Assembly (NCBI GenBank): GCA_963691815.1
Contig: OY829652.1
Location: 32,728,920-32,792,919 of the forward strand
Direction: 5' to 3'
DNA length: 64,000 nt
Origin: Echiichthys vipera
Lineage: Eukaryota; Chordata; Actinopteri; Perciformes; Trachinidae
Part shown: one piece after another, positions 49,042 to 60,227 of the stretch
Layout: each line of letters begins with the position of its first letter
How positions within the stretch are numbered: position 1 is the first letter of the stretch
Notes under the pieces: model-generated
Databases searched by the model: none
Told to the model about the DNA's origin: nothing
Seen by the model: only the letters and a program-made list of their open reading frames with translations
Program-made: the position numbers and the translations under genes

Positions 49042-52024
49042 TTAAGTGTGCAAACAGACCTTAAGATCGTGGACTTTGGAGGACATTTTTTTGTTTGCAT
49101 CCTCCAGCTCGAGAAAGATCTTTTGAAAGACCTCAAACGTGTATTTGAGTTTGTTGGGGTACCTTAGTTCCATGGCATAAATAAGGCCCATCAAATAAGT
49201 GCAGGCATGTGCCACATCTGGAATACCAAAGAGTACTTCAGCTCCCTCAATTGCTATTCCAGCTTGCTTGGGGAGACCATCCCTGGGTTTGCCGGTAACA
49301 AAGATGCCAAGGACAAAGGCTGTAATGGCATCTTGGACAGCTGCAGCATCATCGTCATCGAACACCTGTGAAATACACCAGAAAGAGAATAAAACTTATT
49401 TATTGTATAGTAAGGTAAAGGATGCATAACTCTTTGTTACCTCTCCAAACAGAGGATCAGATTGTTTTAGTAGTTTTGAGTAGTATTGTACCTTAGCAAG
49501 GGTGTCTACAGGTATCACAGGGTTCTATTAAATGCCATTTAAGGCCATTTTTAGTCCATGTAAGACCTTTTGTTGGACAAATAATCTTTTACTCATTCAA
49601 TAAAGAAATGCAGCTTTATATAAAAAGTGTCATATATTTGGTTCTATTAGCTAGAATTCTATAAATAGTTCTACGTTGGGCATTACTTTTTGTTCTTTCA
49701 CTACAGCATTTTAAATAATAATTTAAAAAATCAAATTCTTCGAAATTCCATAAAATAACCAAATCCAATTGTTAGCAGCAGTTATCAGCAAACCCCAGCA
49801 TATTCTTGTACAGTGTACAAGTAGTCTTTAGATATCTGTGTTTTTTATTCTCAAATGTACAATTAATTAAATAAATCAAATCAATCATCATTATTAAAAA
49901 TCTATTAAAAAAAATTCAAAAGTCATCAGCAAACAGCTATTTTTGCACAAACTTCTCTCATATTGAAGGTTTTCGAAACAGAGTTAGATTTTCTTTACCT
50001 GGAAGTCCTTGATCAACTCTCCAGTGTTTTCCCCAAGGTAGAGTGTGAGGCCTCTGATTGCAACTTCTCTACGGGAGTCAATGTTGCTGTCCTACAAAAA
50101 TATGAAATTAGATTACTCATTAATATGAAAAATATGAGATTACAAACTTCAGAATACAAATACATAAAACTAACTACTACTACATTGTTGTAAATACATG
50201 CCTCATTTAAGATGTCAAGGGTTTTATCAAGTTTCTTCCCAACGGCTCCACCCTTCCTCCTGTACAGGCTCAACAGCTTGGGTGTGTATTCGTCCAACTT
50301 GCCCAGGAATGTGGACTGCAGTGGCTTTAGTGTAATTCTGTGGAATTCCTCCTCAATCTTAGAAAGACCAAGAGAGAAACATGGAGATGTAGAAACATAA
50401 TGAGATACAGAGAGAAAGGTACACTGGCAAGAGAAACAGAATGTGACACAGAAAAATGTATCCAAAGACTACGCTGAAATGGACATTTAAGTGATAATGC
50501 TTTTTCCACAGGTAATCAGGCAAGAAAAGCTTTCATTCTAGACTTAGGGATGACTCCCACAGGGATCAATAAAGTGAAGTCTAAGTTAATCAAATAAGTT
50601 TAGCTTTTATTCTCAAAGCTTCGTGAGCTAAGCATTGTGCTCATTTGTGTTCACAGATGATTAGTAGTAGGTAAAGTTTTTCTTTACAGCTTAATTTTGG
50701 CATGCGATTGCTCCCTCTGACACAGAAGGAACCCCTCACTGCTCAGCCAGCTATATGCTAAAACTAAGCAGCTGCCTACAGCTATGCACTTAGGAATTAA
50801 AAGCACGCTCAAAACACTTTTGAATCTTAAAAAACAGTAAGATGTGTGACTTTCACTTCAGAAAGTGTCACATAGGTTACAGGATAATGGCAGGGATACT
50901 GTCAAATTAGGAAATAAATATTAATTCACATTAGTGACATTCACTTTGAAACTTCACCCAACACCCTGTATTGGAGAAGCCGTGATTAAAATGTTAAATA
51001 TACCTGGGAAAACTCAAACAAGGCAGGCCATCGAGCTTTGAAGTCAATCACAGGTGGTTTGTTGAGGATTACATCATTTCGACGCAGTGAGAAGGTTTTT
51101 GCCATCTTTTCATTTATGAGTTTGTTATTGTCTCTCTTCTTGTACTCATAGAGAAGCTCCACTCGCTCCTTCTCAAGTGTTGCATCGGTTTCACCTTGAG
51201 GGTGAGGTGGGAGGTAGTTTACCTCAGATTTCTTTGCCTTTTTCAACTTTCTGCCTGGAGTGCTGGAGTCTGCAGCCATTTTTTTTTTTCCGGGAGTTAA
51301 CATTTAGTTCTGGTAGACCAAGGTGTCTCACCTTTGCTCTGTAATTGCCAAGCTTATACTTCAAGCTGTTATGCCAACTATATAAACCATTGAAGGACAC
51401 TGGGTCCCTCAAAGATGGATGCTTCGCAACCAGGGCCTCAGCAACTTGCTCCCTTTGTGCTTGTGAAGGATATGCAGTGTAGACAAAGATGCTCTCTGCT
51501 AGTTTGTCCAGAATGTTGGATTTTACTGCAGGATTGTTGAGTAAGGTTCCATCCTTTCTGTAAGCTTCATTTGCAGCTTGCAAAATGAGTTCAGTGTCAA
51601 AGGAGAAGGTAGGTATCTCAAACTGAGCTGGCCAGGACCCAGAACGAAGGGAGGAGGTACTCTCTGGAGAAGACAGAATTATGGTGGATGCTGTGGAACA
51701 GGCATCTTCCGATGATTCTGCACAACTGCTGCCAATGCTCTCGTTGAGTCTTTTAGCATTCAAAGAATCCTCAAACGTTAGTGTGGTCATTGGTTCAATA
51801 AGAACCACCTTGATAGTGTCTTTGTCGTTTATGTCCTTAGTTTCAAGGAGACTTAAAAACTGACCATCAAAATCTTGGTCTTGAAACTGAATACTAAAAT
51901 CTTGTTCAATTGCAAATGTCTCTTGTAAAACATTCTTCAATTCCCCCACAGTCTGAGGGATTCCTGAGGGCAGGGAAAGCTTGCGAATTTCTTCTTGCAG
52001 TATGACTCGAAGTCGTACAGACAT
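49042..52024 (-). pseudogene. PB1 and SAMD3-like protein gene carried by the EnSpm element
   Basis: Exons (minus): 52024-51004, 50357-50202, 50091-49999 and 49365-49042. The start ATG follows an acceptor-like ctactgcag, so a 5' UTR exon is likely. Residues 1-80 look like a PB1 domain (MSVRLRVILQEEIRKLSL, then FQDQDFDGQFLSL). Then comes a Ser-rich linker, a conserved block (SIFVYTAYPSQAQREQVAEA, LYSWHNSLKYKLGNYR), and a C-terminus like fish SAMD3-like proteins (GIAIEGAEVLFGIPDVAHAC, LKYTFEVFQKIFLELED). No SAM domain is seen. The frame breaks once at an A11 run (51289-51299). The second intron starts GC, not GT. The role in transposition is unknown; EnSpm elements often encode a second protein. 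Confidence 0.75.
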
Positions 52025-52689
52025 GTTGGTTCTGCAGTAGGTAAAAATGACAAAAAAAGCACAAAAAGTTATGTTGAATTTAGGCATGCAAACAATGAAT
52101 TTACATCTTATTACAAAGAGATAACTTAAATTTAAAAAAAAAAAAGATAGTATTAAAACACATAAGAGGCATTCTCAGGTAAGTAAATCATTACATTAAA
52201 CACTAAAACAAGCCTCTAGGCCAGTGATTTTAATGTTGTGGAAAATCAGTGTATGCAATAGAAGTAGTGTTTTCAATGCAAGTAAAGGTAAATAAGAACC
52301 AAGTATTCAACAACAATACTTATATATTAATACTTAATATTACTTTAATGATTTTTTTCTATTTTCAGTTTTGTCTACTGTTTTGTATTCTATCTCATTA
52401 AAATTATCAATTGTGTTTGTGTAAACTGCATGCTTTTTATGAGATTGTTTTATTAGCTCACAAAATACCTGAGAATAGTTTGACCTTTCCTTGCTGCTCA
52501 TAATTGTCAATGTTGCTGTAAATAATGCTGTAATTTCTTCAGTTTCATCTCATATAAACCAATGACAGTTTGGCGCATGCACACATCAATCTGACAACAA
52601 GTGAAATGAAACTATGATCCTGGGAAAGGTAAAAAATCATTTGAAACACTGATGGTATTGAAAAATCAAGAACAATATTAAACATGTAA

Positions 52690-55372
52690 TTATATACTGT
52701 ATTTACTACCTAATCTTGCAGGGGAATGTAAACGCTTCAAGGTCACAAATCTCTTTTGCTCAACAGTGTGTGCTGCAAGAGGGTAGGAATCTGTCAATTC
52801 CTGTAGGTCGAGGACTGTCACATGTCTTGTAGATTCCAATTCGAAAGACCTTAGGTGCTCACTGTACCATGAATTCAGACATTTGACAGCAAATGCAGCC
52901 TGGCCTCGCACAATGAGGATGAGACTTAGTTCAACAAAATCTGGAAGTCCTCCAGTGGATCCATAGGGCAAGATCATTCCCACTGAGTAACTGGTGCCAT
53001 AGCAATTCACTGTATTTGCCACCTGAACACAAGTCTCTCCTGGAAACTTTTTTTGCACTGCTTCCTGTAAGTTTTCCTTGAGGACATCCAAAGGCACTGT
53101 GGACAGATTTGAAACACTGAGGGCAGGTTTAAGTATGTCTGTGCCATGCAGATGGTAAGCCAGCATCAACTGATGCTTGAGAGCAAGAGACAGTAAAATG
53201 TTGCGAAAACAGCTGGTATGTCGAACGACTCGCTTAAAAAAGCTGTGTTTCGCTTCAAATCGCATCGTCCACAGAGCTACAAGGGGTCCAAATTCTTTGA
53301 TCAGTTGAGGGTAATGCTCCAGGAAATGGTGCTTTGGCAGAAGTTTTGCATTAGGGAAAAGTTGCTTGTATCTATGCCTGTGTTCTGATATCTTGGTGTC
53401 CAAGTGTCTAATTGTGTCATTTGTGTGAAATGGAGAAACGACTAGCTCCACAATGTCCTTCAGATCCATTATAAGATGCCATGCTGGTTCACTCTCTGGC
53501 ACTTTAAAACCAATGATGAGAGGGAGCAAACGCAAGATGCTCCAATTTTCATGAGCATTTCCACCTATGCTCTTCCGTCTGGCAAAATTCAGTGGCACAG
53601 GCTGTGGTCTGTCAGCTTTGTCAGTCCACTTGTAGGGGAACTGTCTGATTAAGTCATTGAGTTGAATGAATGTCAAGTATTTTTTCTTGATCAGAACATC
53701 AAGGCATAAAGCCAACTCCAGAGGTACTATTCCCTCAAACAGGTCGTGTAGCAGATCTGGTGGATACCCTGACAAAACATGAAAATATTTCAATTTATCA
53801 GTTAAGGCACACTGCCTTTTCACACCAAAGCAGTGAGTCCGAGTGGGACTTTCCAAAGCTGCTTGCAGATGAAGTGAATGTTCCTGTTTTGTTCTGGCTT
53901 GGAAGGATCCCGTTCTCACTTCTTTTTCCTGAAACTCAGAGAGCTGCCCCAAACAAAACCTGCAGACATGCGACCCAGAAAAGCTTTCCAAAAAGCCACA
54001 AATTGAATGGGCACCTAAATTATCAGCTATTACACTAACTATTGTGCCCTTGATTTTCCTTTCAAACACAGGAATAAAAACTCCTTCCTCTTCCAGCTGG
54101 ACAAGGTCTTTTAACAGTGGCTGAAGTACTTCCTCATAACCATACTTCTTAACATCCACAGCCTTGCAAAGCAGAGCCAAATAAATTGACTTCAGTGTAG
54201 CGCGAAACTGTGTTGGAACATTTGCCAATACCCAGTACACTGCAGTAATCTTGTGTTTTTTTTCTAGACGTTCCTAGGGGATTGCAAACCTCAAAATCAT
54301 CAATGTAGAGAAGAAGTGAGATGGTTATGCTTTCAGTGGATAGCAGTGCATTTTCTTTGAAATGTGTTCCATCATGAAAGGACTCGTATCTACCCTCGTG
54401 AGTAGTGTATGAAGAATTGAAAGCTTTCTCTTGTATGACTTTCAGGCTTAATATCTGTGACAATGACTGAAGAATGGGAACATACTGAAATGTTTTACCT
54501 TCCTTCTTGTCCAGAATGTATTCAACTGGCTCAACCACATTAAAGGTCTTCTTATAAAACTCCTTTCGTTTGTAAGATGTGGAAAGAGGACCATCAGCTC
54601 TTAAAGCTGTGCTAATTGGGTTTGACTCACTCAACTGTTTGACTAAATCGGAGAGGACTAGGTCATCAAGTACACAGTCATGTTTCCTTAAACATAAGTT
54701 TACAGTATTTCTTATGTCAGGACCTGACACCGAGGAGGATATAAACTGGAGCTCTGCCACTACTTCAGAGATGCACTTGCTTGGCACATTGTAAATGCTC
54801 TCCAATTTTAATAAAAGGTGACCTAAATTCAGTTCAATTTCTTCCCCTTTCAATTCTTCTGTTTCATACTCTCCTATACAGTCGTTTGTTTCTGAATGCT
54901 CGTATGCATCAGAACAATGTGCTTCAGCAATATCTGTGATATTTGTCTGACCTACATACTTATGTAGAACTTGTGGCCGAAAATCACTTGAAGAATGTAT
55001 AGTGTGTTTTCTGGATCTATGTGATGCAAAGGTTCCATACACATTTGTGTAGAAATCACACTCTTTAAAGACACAATGCACAGTTTGATTTTTCCTAAGA
55101 TGAAATCCAAGATGTTGGAAGTAATCCTTCTCAGTGGAGAAACAAGAACTGCAAAGTTCACAATTGAAATAAATTACTTCTGGTGTTGACTTTTTAGTTG
55201 AATGTTTCCTTGACAAATGTGATTTGAGGCTATTCCAGGTTTTGAAGGAGCAGGGGCAATCCGCATACACACAGGGAAGATATCTGCTGTGGTTATGCCT
55301 TAACTTGTAGTGCCTCAAAAGTGCATTTGTTTCAGGGGCAACGAAGGGACAGATCTTGCAAATCCACCCCAT
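52690..55372 (-). pseudogene. EnSpm-like transposase with four C2H2 fingers
   Basis: Two overlapping frames (55372-54149 and 54240-52690) join into one protein of about 890 residues across an A8 run at 54256-54263 that has one extra base. Residues 1-130 have four C2H2 fingers (CKICPFVAPETN, CVYADCPCSFKTW, CELCSSCFSTEKD, CVFKECDFYTNV). The core has FEVCNPLGTSRKK, then KITAVYWVLANVPTQ, SVIADNLGAHSICGF, CRFCLGQ and GYPPDLLHDLFEGIVPLEL, the last typical of animal EnSpm transposases (Asp-rich catalytic context). Together with CACTG ends this supports EnSpm/CACTA. Inactive as read unless the A8 is slipped or miscalled. Confidence 0.82.
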
Positions 55373-55379
55373 AAACAGT

Positions 55380-57880
55380 GAAAGTCAGATGCTAAATCGA
55401 AGTAGTCCAGACCAAAAGAGCAAAGTGGGTTCCGTCTCTGTCTGCTTGTCCGTCCTTCCTCAAAAATTTAACAAAAAAAGACCACAATCAATTTCTGCTG
55501 TTTACATGTTAAATATAAACAAATCAAGGAAATATTCAACTTATAAGCCAACACCGTACACTATTTGTGGATTACTTTTAACATCTTTGAGTTCATCTTA
55601 ATGAAACTATACACATTCTTTAGTTTGATTTTTATATAAAGGGGTACACTTGTGTTAAGTGTTAATATTTTGTCCCCCTCAAATATGTTAATAGTTGGCC
55701 AAAAGTACAAGGATCTGTGCTCTCAATAATAAACATGAAGTATAATTATCACCTTTCTGACAATGTCAACAAAAAACAAAAATGTAAAAATTTTGTAAAA
55801 ATAAACTTTATGGCATAACTGTTGTATTGAATTGCATTAGATTGCACACGTTCCTAATGAAGTGGCTGATAAGTCTAGATTGGTCAAATATTAAAGACTA
55901 TTTTGCTGAAGCATATTGTTCTGAGGCATACAAGAGTAAGGAGCATACAATCGTTCAAGAAAGTATATAACTTGAGAACTGAAAGAAAAAAATGAACTAA
56001 AGCTAGGTCACCTTAAATAATGTAGTCAAGTATGGCTTTTATTCTGAGAGCTGCCCAGGCAATATTTACTGTCTTCTTGCAGACACTGTTGCCAGCTACT
56101 GGCCTAAGCCGGACTTTAGAGGCTGATTCCTCCAGCCAGAGGTCTGAAAACCTGCATGTGTCCATATCGGAGCGAACTAGCTCAGAGGTTTGGCAGTGAG
56201 CCAATTTGACTTTGAAGCGTGCAAGGTACAAGTGACATCATTACTATCACTCAGGTCCTACTCGCAACATAAGTTTAGTAATTGAAGAAGCTCGGCCTGT
56301 ACGGAAGTAACATTAATTGAAAAACGCACAGGCCAAGTTGGATTGGGGTTCGAAAATTTACTACCTCGTCATATGAAGTTTACTACTTTTTACTGGCTTT
56401 AATTTGGCCTAATTTAAATTACTACCTTTTAAAACTCCGCGGCAGCCGTGTAGTTTTTGCTTGACTGACCAGTTTTATCGAAAACAGTGATATTTCCTCC
56501 GGCCCCGAGTGGCCCTATCCCCTATTTCAGCCTTGCAAGTTTGGGGGTTAGTGATCGCTTCTGTTTACATCTGGAAGTCTCGTGAGACGCGTAAGGAACG
56601 AGAATAACGAAGTGCTTTGCGGCACTTCGGCAGACACGCCCCCTCGATTAGCTTTCGCTGGCTAACGATAAGAAGAGAAAATGCGGTTTGTTTCTGTATT
56701 ATCACAATGACAGAACCAGCGAAAAGGTGTGACTGTGAATATGCCTAAACAAAAAAAAAATATGTGTGTATATATATCATATCATTTTTAGTATATATAT
56801 TATAAAAATATGTAACCTTAGCTTAGCCCACAAAACGTCTTGCCACTGAAAATAAATAACGTTAGGTCTGAACATTGTCTCCGCTCGGAAAATTATTATT
56901 AGCATTATTTTCCCTGTTATATTACACTTATGCCTAAAATACATATATGTATCATTTGGAATTTTGTAACATTTATAACATCCCTCAGTAGACATGATGA
57001 GTGACCGTAATCTGGCTCTGAAACAGCTGATACAAGGGGGGGGGGGTTGTCGCTTACTTCCTCTATGGGGCTCCCCCTGAGACTTGCAAGAAAAAAGTTA
57101 CTGAGTGCCTCTGACGAGCGGCTTAACTGCTGCTGTGTTTGCATTCTGGTTTCTTTCCTATTGGACGCGCAGAAATTTATAAATGTTCTATTCGGGCGCC
57201 GCGCACGAACGGCGGCAGTGGCCGACCTAGCCCGCCGCTCAGATCGCCGCAAATGAATCGGTTTGCTAACGGCCGCCTGCGCTTTGGTGTGGAGAGGCCT
57301 TAACAGTTCTGCTGTTCAAACAGTAACAATTGCAAGTTGCTTTATGAGCAAGTTCATTTTGTAATAAACTTGAAATACTATGAAAACTGGAAACTGCCGT
57401 ACCAACAGGCGGGCTAAATCTACTTTCTGGCGGCCCTGTTGGCTAGCGTTCAGAGCCAGAGTACGAAAAACCACATACAACATTATCCAAACTGAAAAGT
57501 CAGTAATATTTCATTTATTACTTATTATTTAGTATTATAACCAGCTATTGGCAAACTTTATTCTTACCTTTAAGTTCAGCCTCTGGAAACGTGGCAGTCT
57601 GCTTTCCATGCAGGAAGTACCCAGAATGCATTGTCAGTTGGCAGGTTACAGAGCAACGTAAATGAAACGCGTTTGCTGTTCGTTGAGTGTTTGTACTTAA
57701 GAAGATCAACTGGTATAACTGAATAACGCTTGTAAATGAAAAAAACACACATATTGTATTTTGAACAAATGCATATTAATTTCAAACAATAAATTTCCAT
57801 GTAAAGATACAAACTAAGATTTGTATTGTTCATTTCACAGATTTTATTTATGTTAGATGTACACATGCTCAGAATCACTT
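55380..57880. other. EnSpm upstream region, no clear gene
   Basis: AT-rich except for 56420-57300, where GC rises and a promoter for the minus-strand genes would fit. A minus-strand frame at 56231-56013 (RFSDLWLEESASKVRLRP) could be a 5' exon, but I cannot place it. A poly-G run lies at 57037-57045. Confidence 0.45.
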
Positions 57881-57891
57881 TTTTCAGTGTA

Positions 57892-58421
57892 TAAACCCTG
57901 CAGTAGAGGACAAGTGTCCCTACTGCGACCAAAGAGAGACTGTGTTTCACTGTTTTTATGAGTGTCTTCGTCTTTTACCCTTGTTTCTGTTTTTACAAAC
58001 TGTTTTTACCAAATGTGGGGAGGTTTTTACCAAGCAGCTTTTTATTCTGGGTTTTAAATACACACGCCAACACAAGAACAAATGCCAGCTTTTAAACTTT
58101 GTTTTAGGGCAGGCCAAGATGGCTGTGTATTTTAGCCGGAGGAGAAAGGTGGAGGATGGTTTTATTGTTGAACCTGTCACTGTGTGTGTTCATATGATGA
58201 AGTCCAGACTCCTCATTGATTTTAAGTATTTTAACGCAGCAGGAGATCTGGACTCCTTCCAGCAGGTTTGGTGTTTTAATCAGGTCTTGTGTTCTGTGGA
58301 GAACCACACACTGCAGTTTGGAGCATGTGCTCATGTGAATCAAGTATTTATTCATTTATTTATTTATTTATTCTTTCACTCATTTATTTACTCTAAGAGT
58401 TTAAAGAGTGTAAAGACTTAA
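57892..58421 (+). pseudogene. LINE-2 ORF2 C-terminus, displaced by the EnSpm insertion
   Basis: Opens with NPAVEDKCPYCDQRETVFHC, a C-x2-C...H-x-C zinc-like knuckle found at the C-terminus of Tx1-clade ORF2. It continues with FILGFKYTRQHKNKCQLLNF and AKMAVYFSRRRKVEDG. The 3'UTR ends with aataaagttgattc before (TC)n. Confidence 0.85.
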
Positions 58422-58488
58422 ATATAATATATCGTCATTATGTTTTTTGAAAAATGAACGAAAAATAAAGTTGATTCAAAAATCAAAA

Positions 58489-58507
58489 TCTCTCTCTCTC
58501 TCTCTCT
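58489..58507. repeat. (TC)n at the 3' edge of LINE-2
   Basis: TC run between the LINE-2 end and the acceptor tgatttcag of the next HECT exon. It doubles as the polypyrimidine tract. Confidence 0.9.
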
Positions 58508-58515
58508 GATTTCAG

Positions 58516-58681
58516 AAGCCAAAACACCGGAGGATCTGCAAAAGTTTACAGAGCCACTCACTGACTACCTGGCCACTGCTGGCTGCTTGAGACATCTTAC
58601 AAGCCTGGTTGACAAGGACAAACTGTTGGAAGATGTCCTGATGTTTCAGGTGGTTCAGCGTGTCCGTGGTCCCTTGGAAAG
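58516..58681 (+). pseudogene. HECT gene exon 7
   Basis: Acceptor tgatttcag, donor gtatat. It encodes EAKTPEDLQKFTEPLTDYLA, then CLRHLTSLVDKDKL and FQVVQRVRGPLER, continuing the HECT N-lobe from exon 6. It lies 22.3 kb from exon 6 because of the LINE and EnSpm insertions. Confidence 0.85.
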
Positions 58682-58960
58682 GTATATTTTGTCACAGTGC
58701 AAATCTGTTACCTTTCCTGTGATATGGTTTAGACACAATGGGCTTCATTTATCAAACTTGCGTGGAAACGGGCACAGATCTGAGCGCAGAATTGGTCGTA
58801 GGAAAGGACCCACGTGTGATTGATGAAACATTCGTATCTGACCAATCTCAGCGTATGAATGAGCGGGCCTTGATAAATGCGGCGGCTGAATTCGATCGTC
58901 ATTAACATGTTACGCCCTTAAATGTTCCTGGTTCGGAGGCCTCGCCCACTGAGGTCAAAC

Positions 58961-59218
58961 ATGCAGAGGAAGAACTTTTCCGACACACAGATCGGCATCC
59001 TGACATCCGAGATGGAGCAAAATAAAGATGTGCTTTTTGGCAGTCTTAAGAGTGGAATAAAAGGGGCCCATAAAAACGCTGTATGGAAAAAAATAACGGA
59101 GGAAGTGAAACCGAAGCAGCGCTCCACTGTGACCCGAGTGCGCCTGTGCGCACTGTTGGACAGGTGTGCCATATTCAGCACCCCTGCCGTGAAATGCACC
59201 CCCTCGCATTATAGGTGA
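58961..59218 (+). pseudogene. Harbinger Myb/SANT-like protein fragment
   Basis: Reads MQRKNFSDTQIGILTSEMEQ, then VWKKITEEV and a helix with RVRLCALLDR. The pattern matches the DNA-binding accessory protein of Harbinger elements. It stops after about 85 residues, shorter than the family. Confidence 0.7.
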
Positions 59219-59343
59219 TATTCAAAAGATCCATTGCAATTGATCGAGGGTAGCCACTTACCAAGGTGCAGTGCGTCTTGCTGCAGCCGCGCGCCAACAC
59301 ATTAATTCATTAATTCAATGTCGGGGTCGCGGGGGGCTGGAGC

Positions 59344-59535
59344 CTAGCTGTTTTGATATTTAAAAGAATCGTGTGTTCCCCCTGGCCACCTGACCGCCAT
59401 GTTAAAAAGCGACAGCTTGGCATCACAGATCACCTGTACATTTATCGAGTGGTAGTTTTTGCGATTGATGAATGCGTAATCATTCATGGACGGTGCCTTC
59501 AGACGCACGTGAGTACAATAAATCGCTCCAACCAC
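59344..59535 (-). pseudogene. HARBI1-like transposase fragment
   Basis: Reads GAIYCTHVRLKAPS, NRKNYHSINVQVICDAKL and RWPGGTHDSF, matching the DDE nuclease of PIF/Harbinger. The first catalytic Asp, normally in a GAIDCTH context, is Tyr here. Only about 63 residues remain. Confidence 0.8.
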
Positions 59536-59700
59536 AATTTTTATATTTTTTTTAATTCATTTTAAGAATCCGTTTTGATCTGTTCTTAATATGTGAATGC
59601 TTATGCTTAATGACAGCTGAGGTTTGTTCATTATTTTCAGCCAGGTTTTGCTGTGCTGCACCGCAAATACACAGTCTCAAATGTGCGTACACGATAACGT

Positions 59701-60227
59701 AACTTTGCCATCTTGAAACCCAGACCCTATTACACTGGCAATGAAAAATAATTGCTTACATTACTAAAATAAGCAAGGTGTCCAAGGTGAGCGATCAGTA
59801 CAGTGTACATATTTTGTATGATTCTTGCCTTTAAATTACTAACATACCACACTGTTACATTAAGCAATTCGTAGTGAAAATACTTTGCTGCAGTCAGGAG
59901 TAACTGGAGCATCCTTCCTATGAAATCTGTTAAATTCTTTTGCAGTCACCCTATTGCTACGTGCACAAAAAATGTAATTGTCTTTTTTTATTGCTATGTT
60001 CATTGAAATCAGTAGAGACAATAGTTTCCTTTAAACACATCAAAAACACCAGTTTATTATGTATATGCATGCAAGCAGTTTGTTTTTGACAACCATTGCA
60101 TAATATTGCTTCACATCTATGTGATGTTCATTATACTAAGAGGAAAAAAATATAAGTAAAGACTAGTTTTCAGAACCATTGATTGTTGTTAATTAATAAC
60201 CATTAATCTTGTCATAGTATTTTTCAG
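59701..60227. other. Stretch before the last HECT exon, no gene seen
   Basis: AT-rich. I looked for the missing HECT exons and saw none. Confidence 0.5.

Larger units (their letters stand above)
47738..57889. mobile_element. 10,152-bp EnSpm/CACTA-like DNA transposon
   Basis: Its ends are CACTGATAAAA at the left and, reversed, CACTGAAAAAA at the right. TA occurs on both sides (47736-47737 and 57890-57891). With one TA kept, the LINE-2 frame reads through from VNSFVST into NPAVEDKCPYC, which fixes both boundaries. Inside, on the minus strand, are a C2H2-finger transposase (55372-52690) and a PB1/SAMD3-like gene (52024-49042). The left end is a foldback with subterminal repeats. Both genes carry single-base frame breaks. 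Confidence 0.88.
40481..58488 (+). mobile_element. LINE-2: Tx1-clade-like retrotransposon inserted in (TC)n
   Basis: Full-length in layout but split. The 5' region and ORF1 are at 40481-42050 and ORF2 starts at 42043. ORF2 is interrupted by a fragment of another LINE (about 43025-45478) and by the EnSpm element (47738-57889), then ends at about 58421. The 3' end is 'aataaagttgattcaaaaat' before a (TC)n run. TC tracts flank both ends. (TC)n-specific Tx1-clade elements (Kibi) are known from fish, as I recall, and this fits. Internal deletions and stops make it inactive. Confidence 0.8.
58738..59700. mobile_element. PIF/Harbinger remnant
   Basis: Starts near gggcttcatttatcaaactt, a Harbinger/ISL2EU-type end. 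It has a Myb/SANT-like gene on plus and a HARBI1-like nuclease piece on minus, the usual two-gene layout. The right end was not located. It occupies the place of the missing middle HECT exons. Confidence 0.7.

Noticed and set aside
49042..55372. Host genes (a zinc-finger gene and SAMD3) rather than transposon genes
   Set aside because: Both lie inside matched CACTGA ends and a TA duplication that interrupt a LINE, and the larger protein has EnSpm-like transposase motifs.
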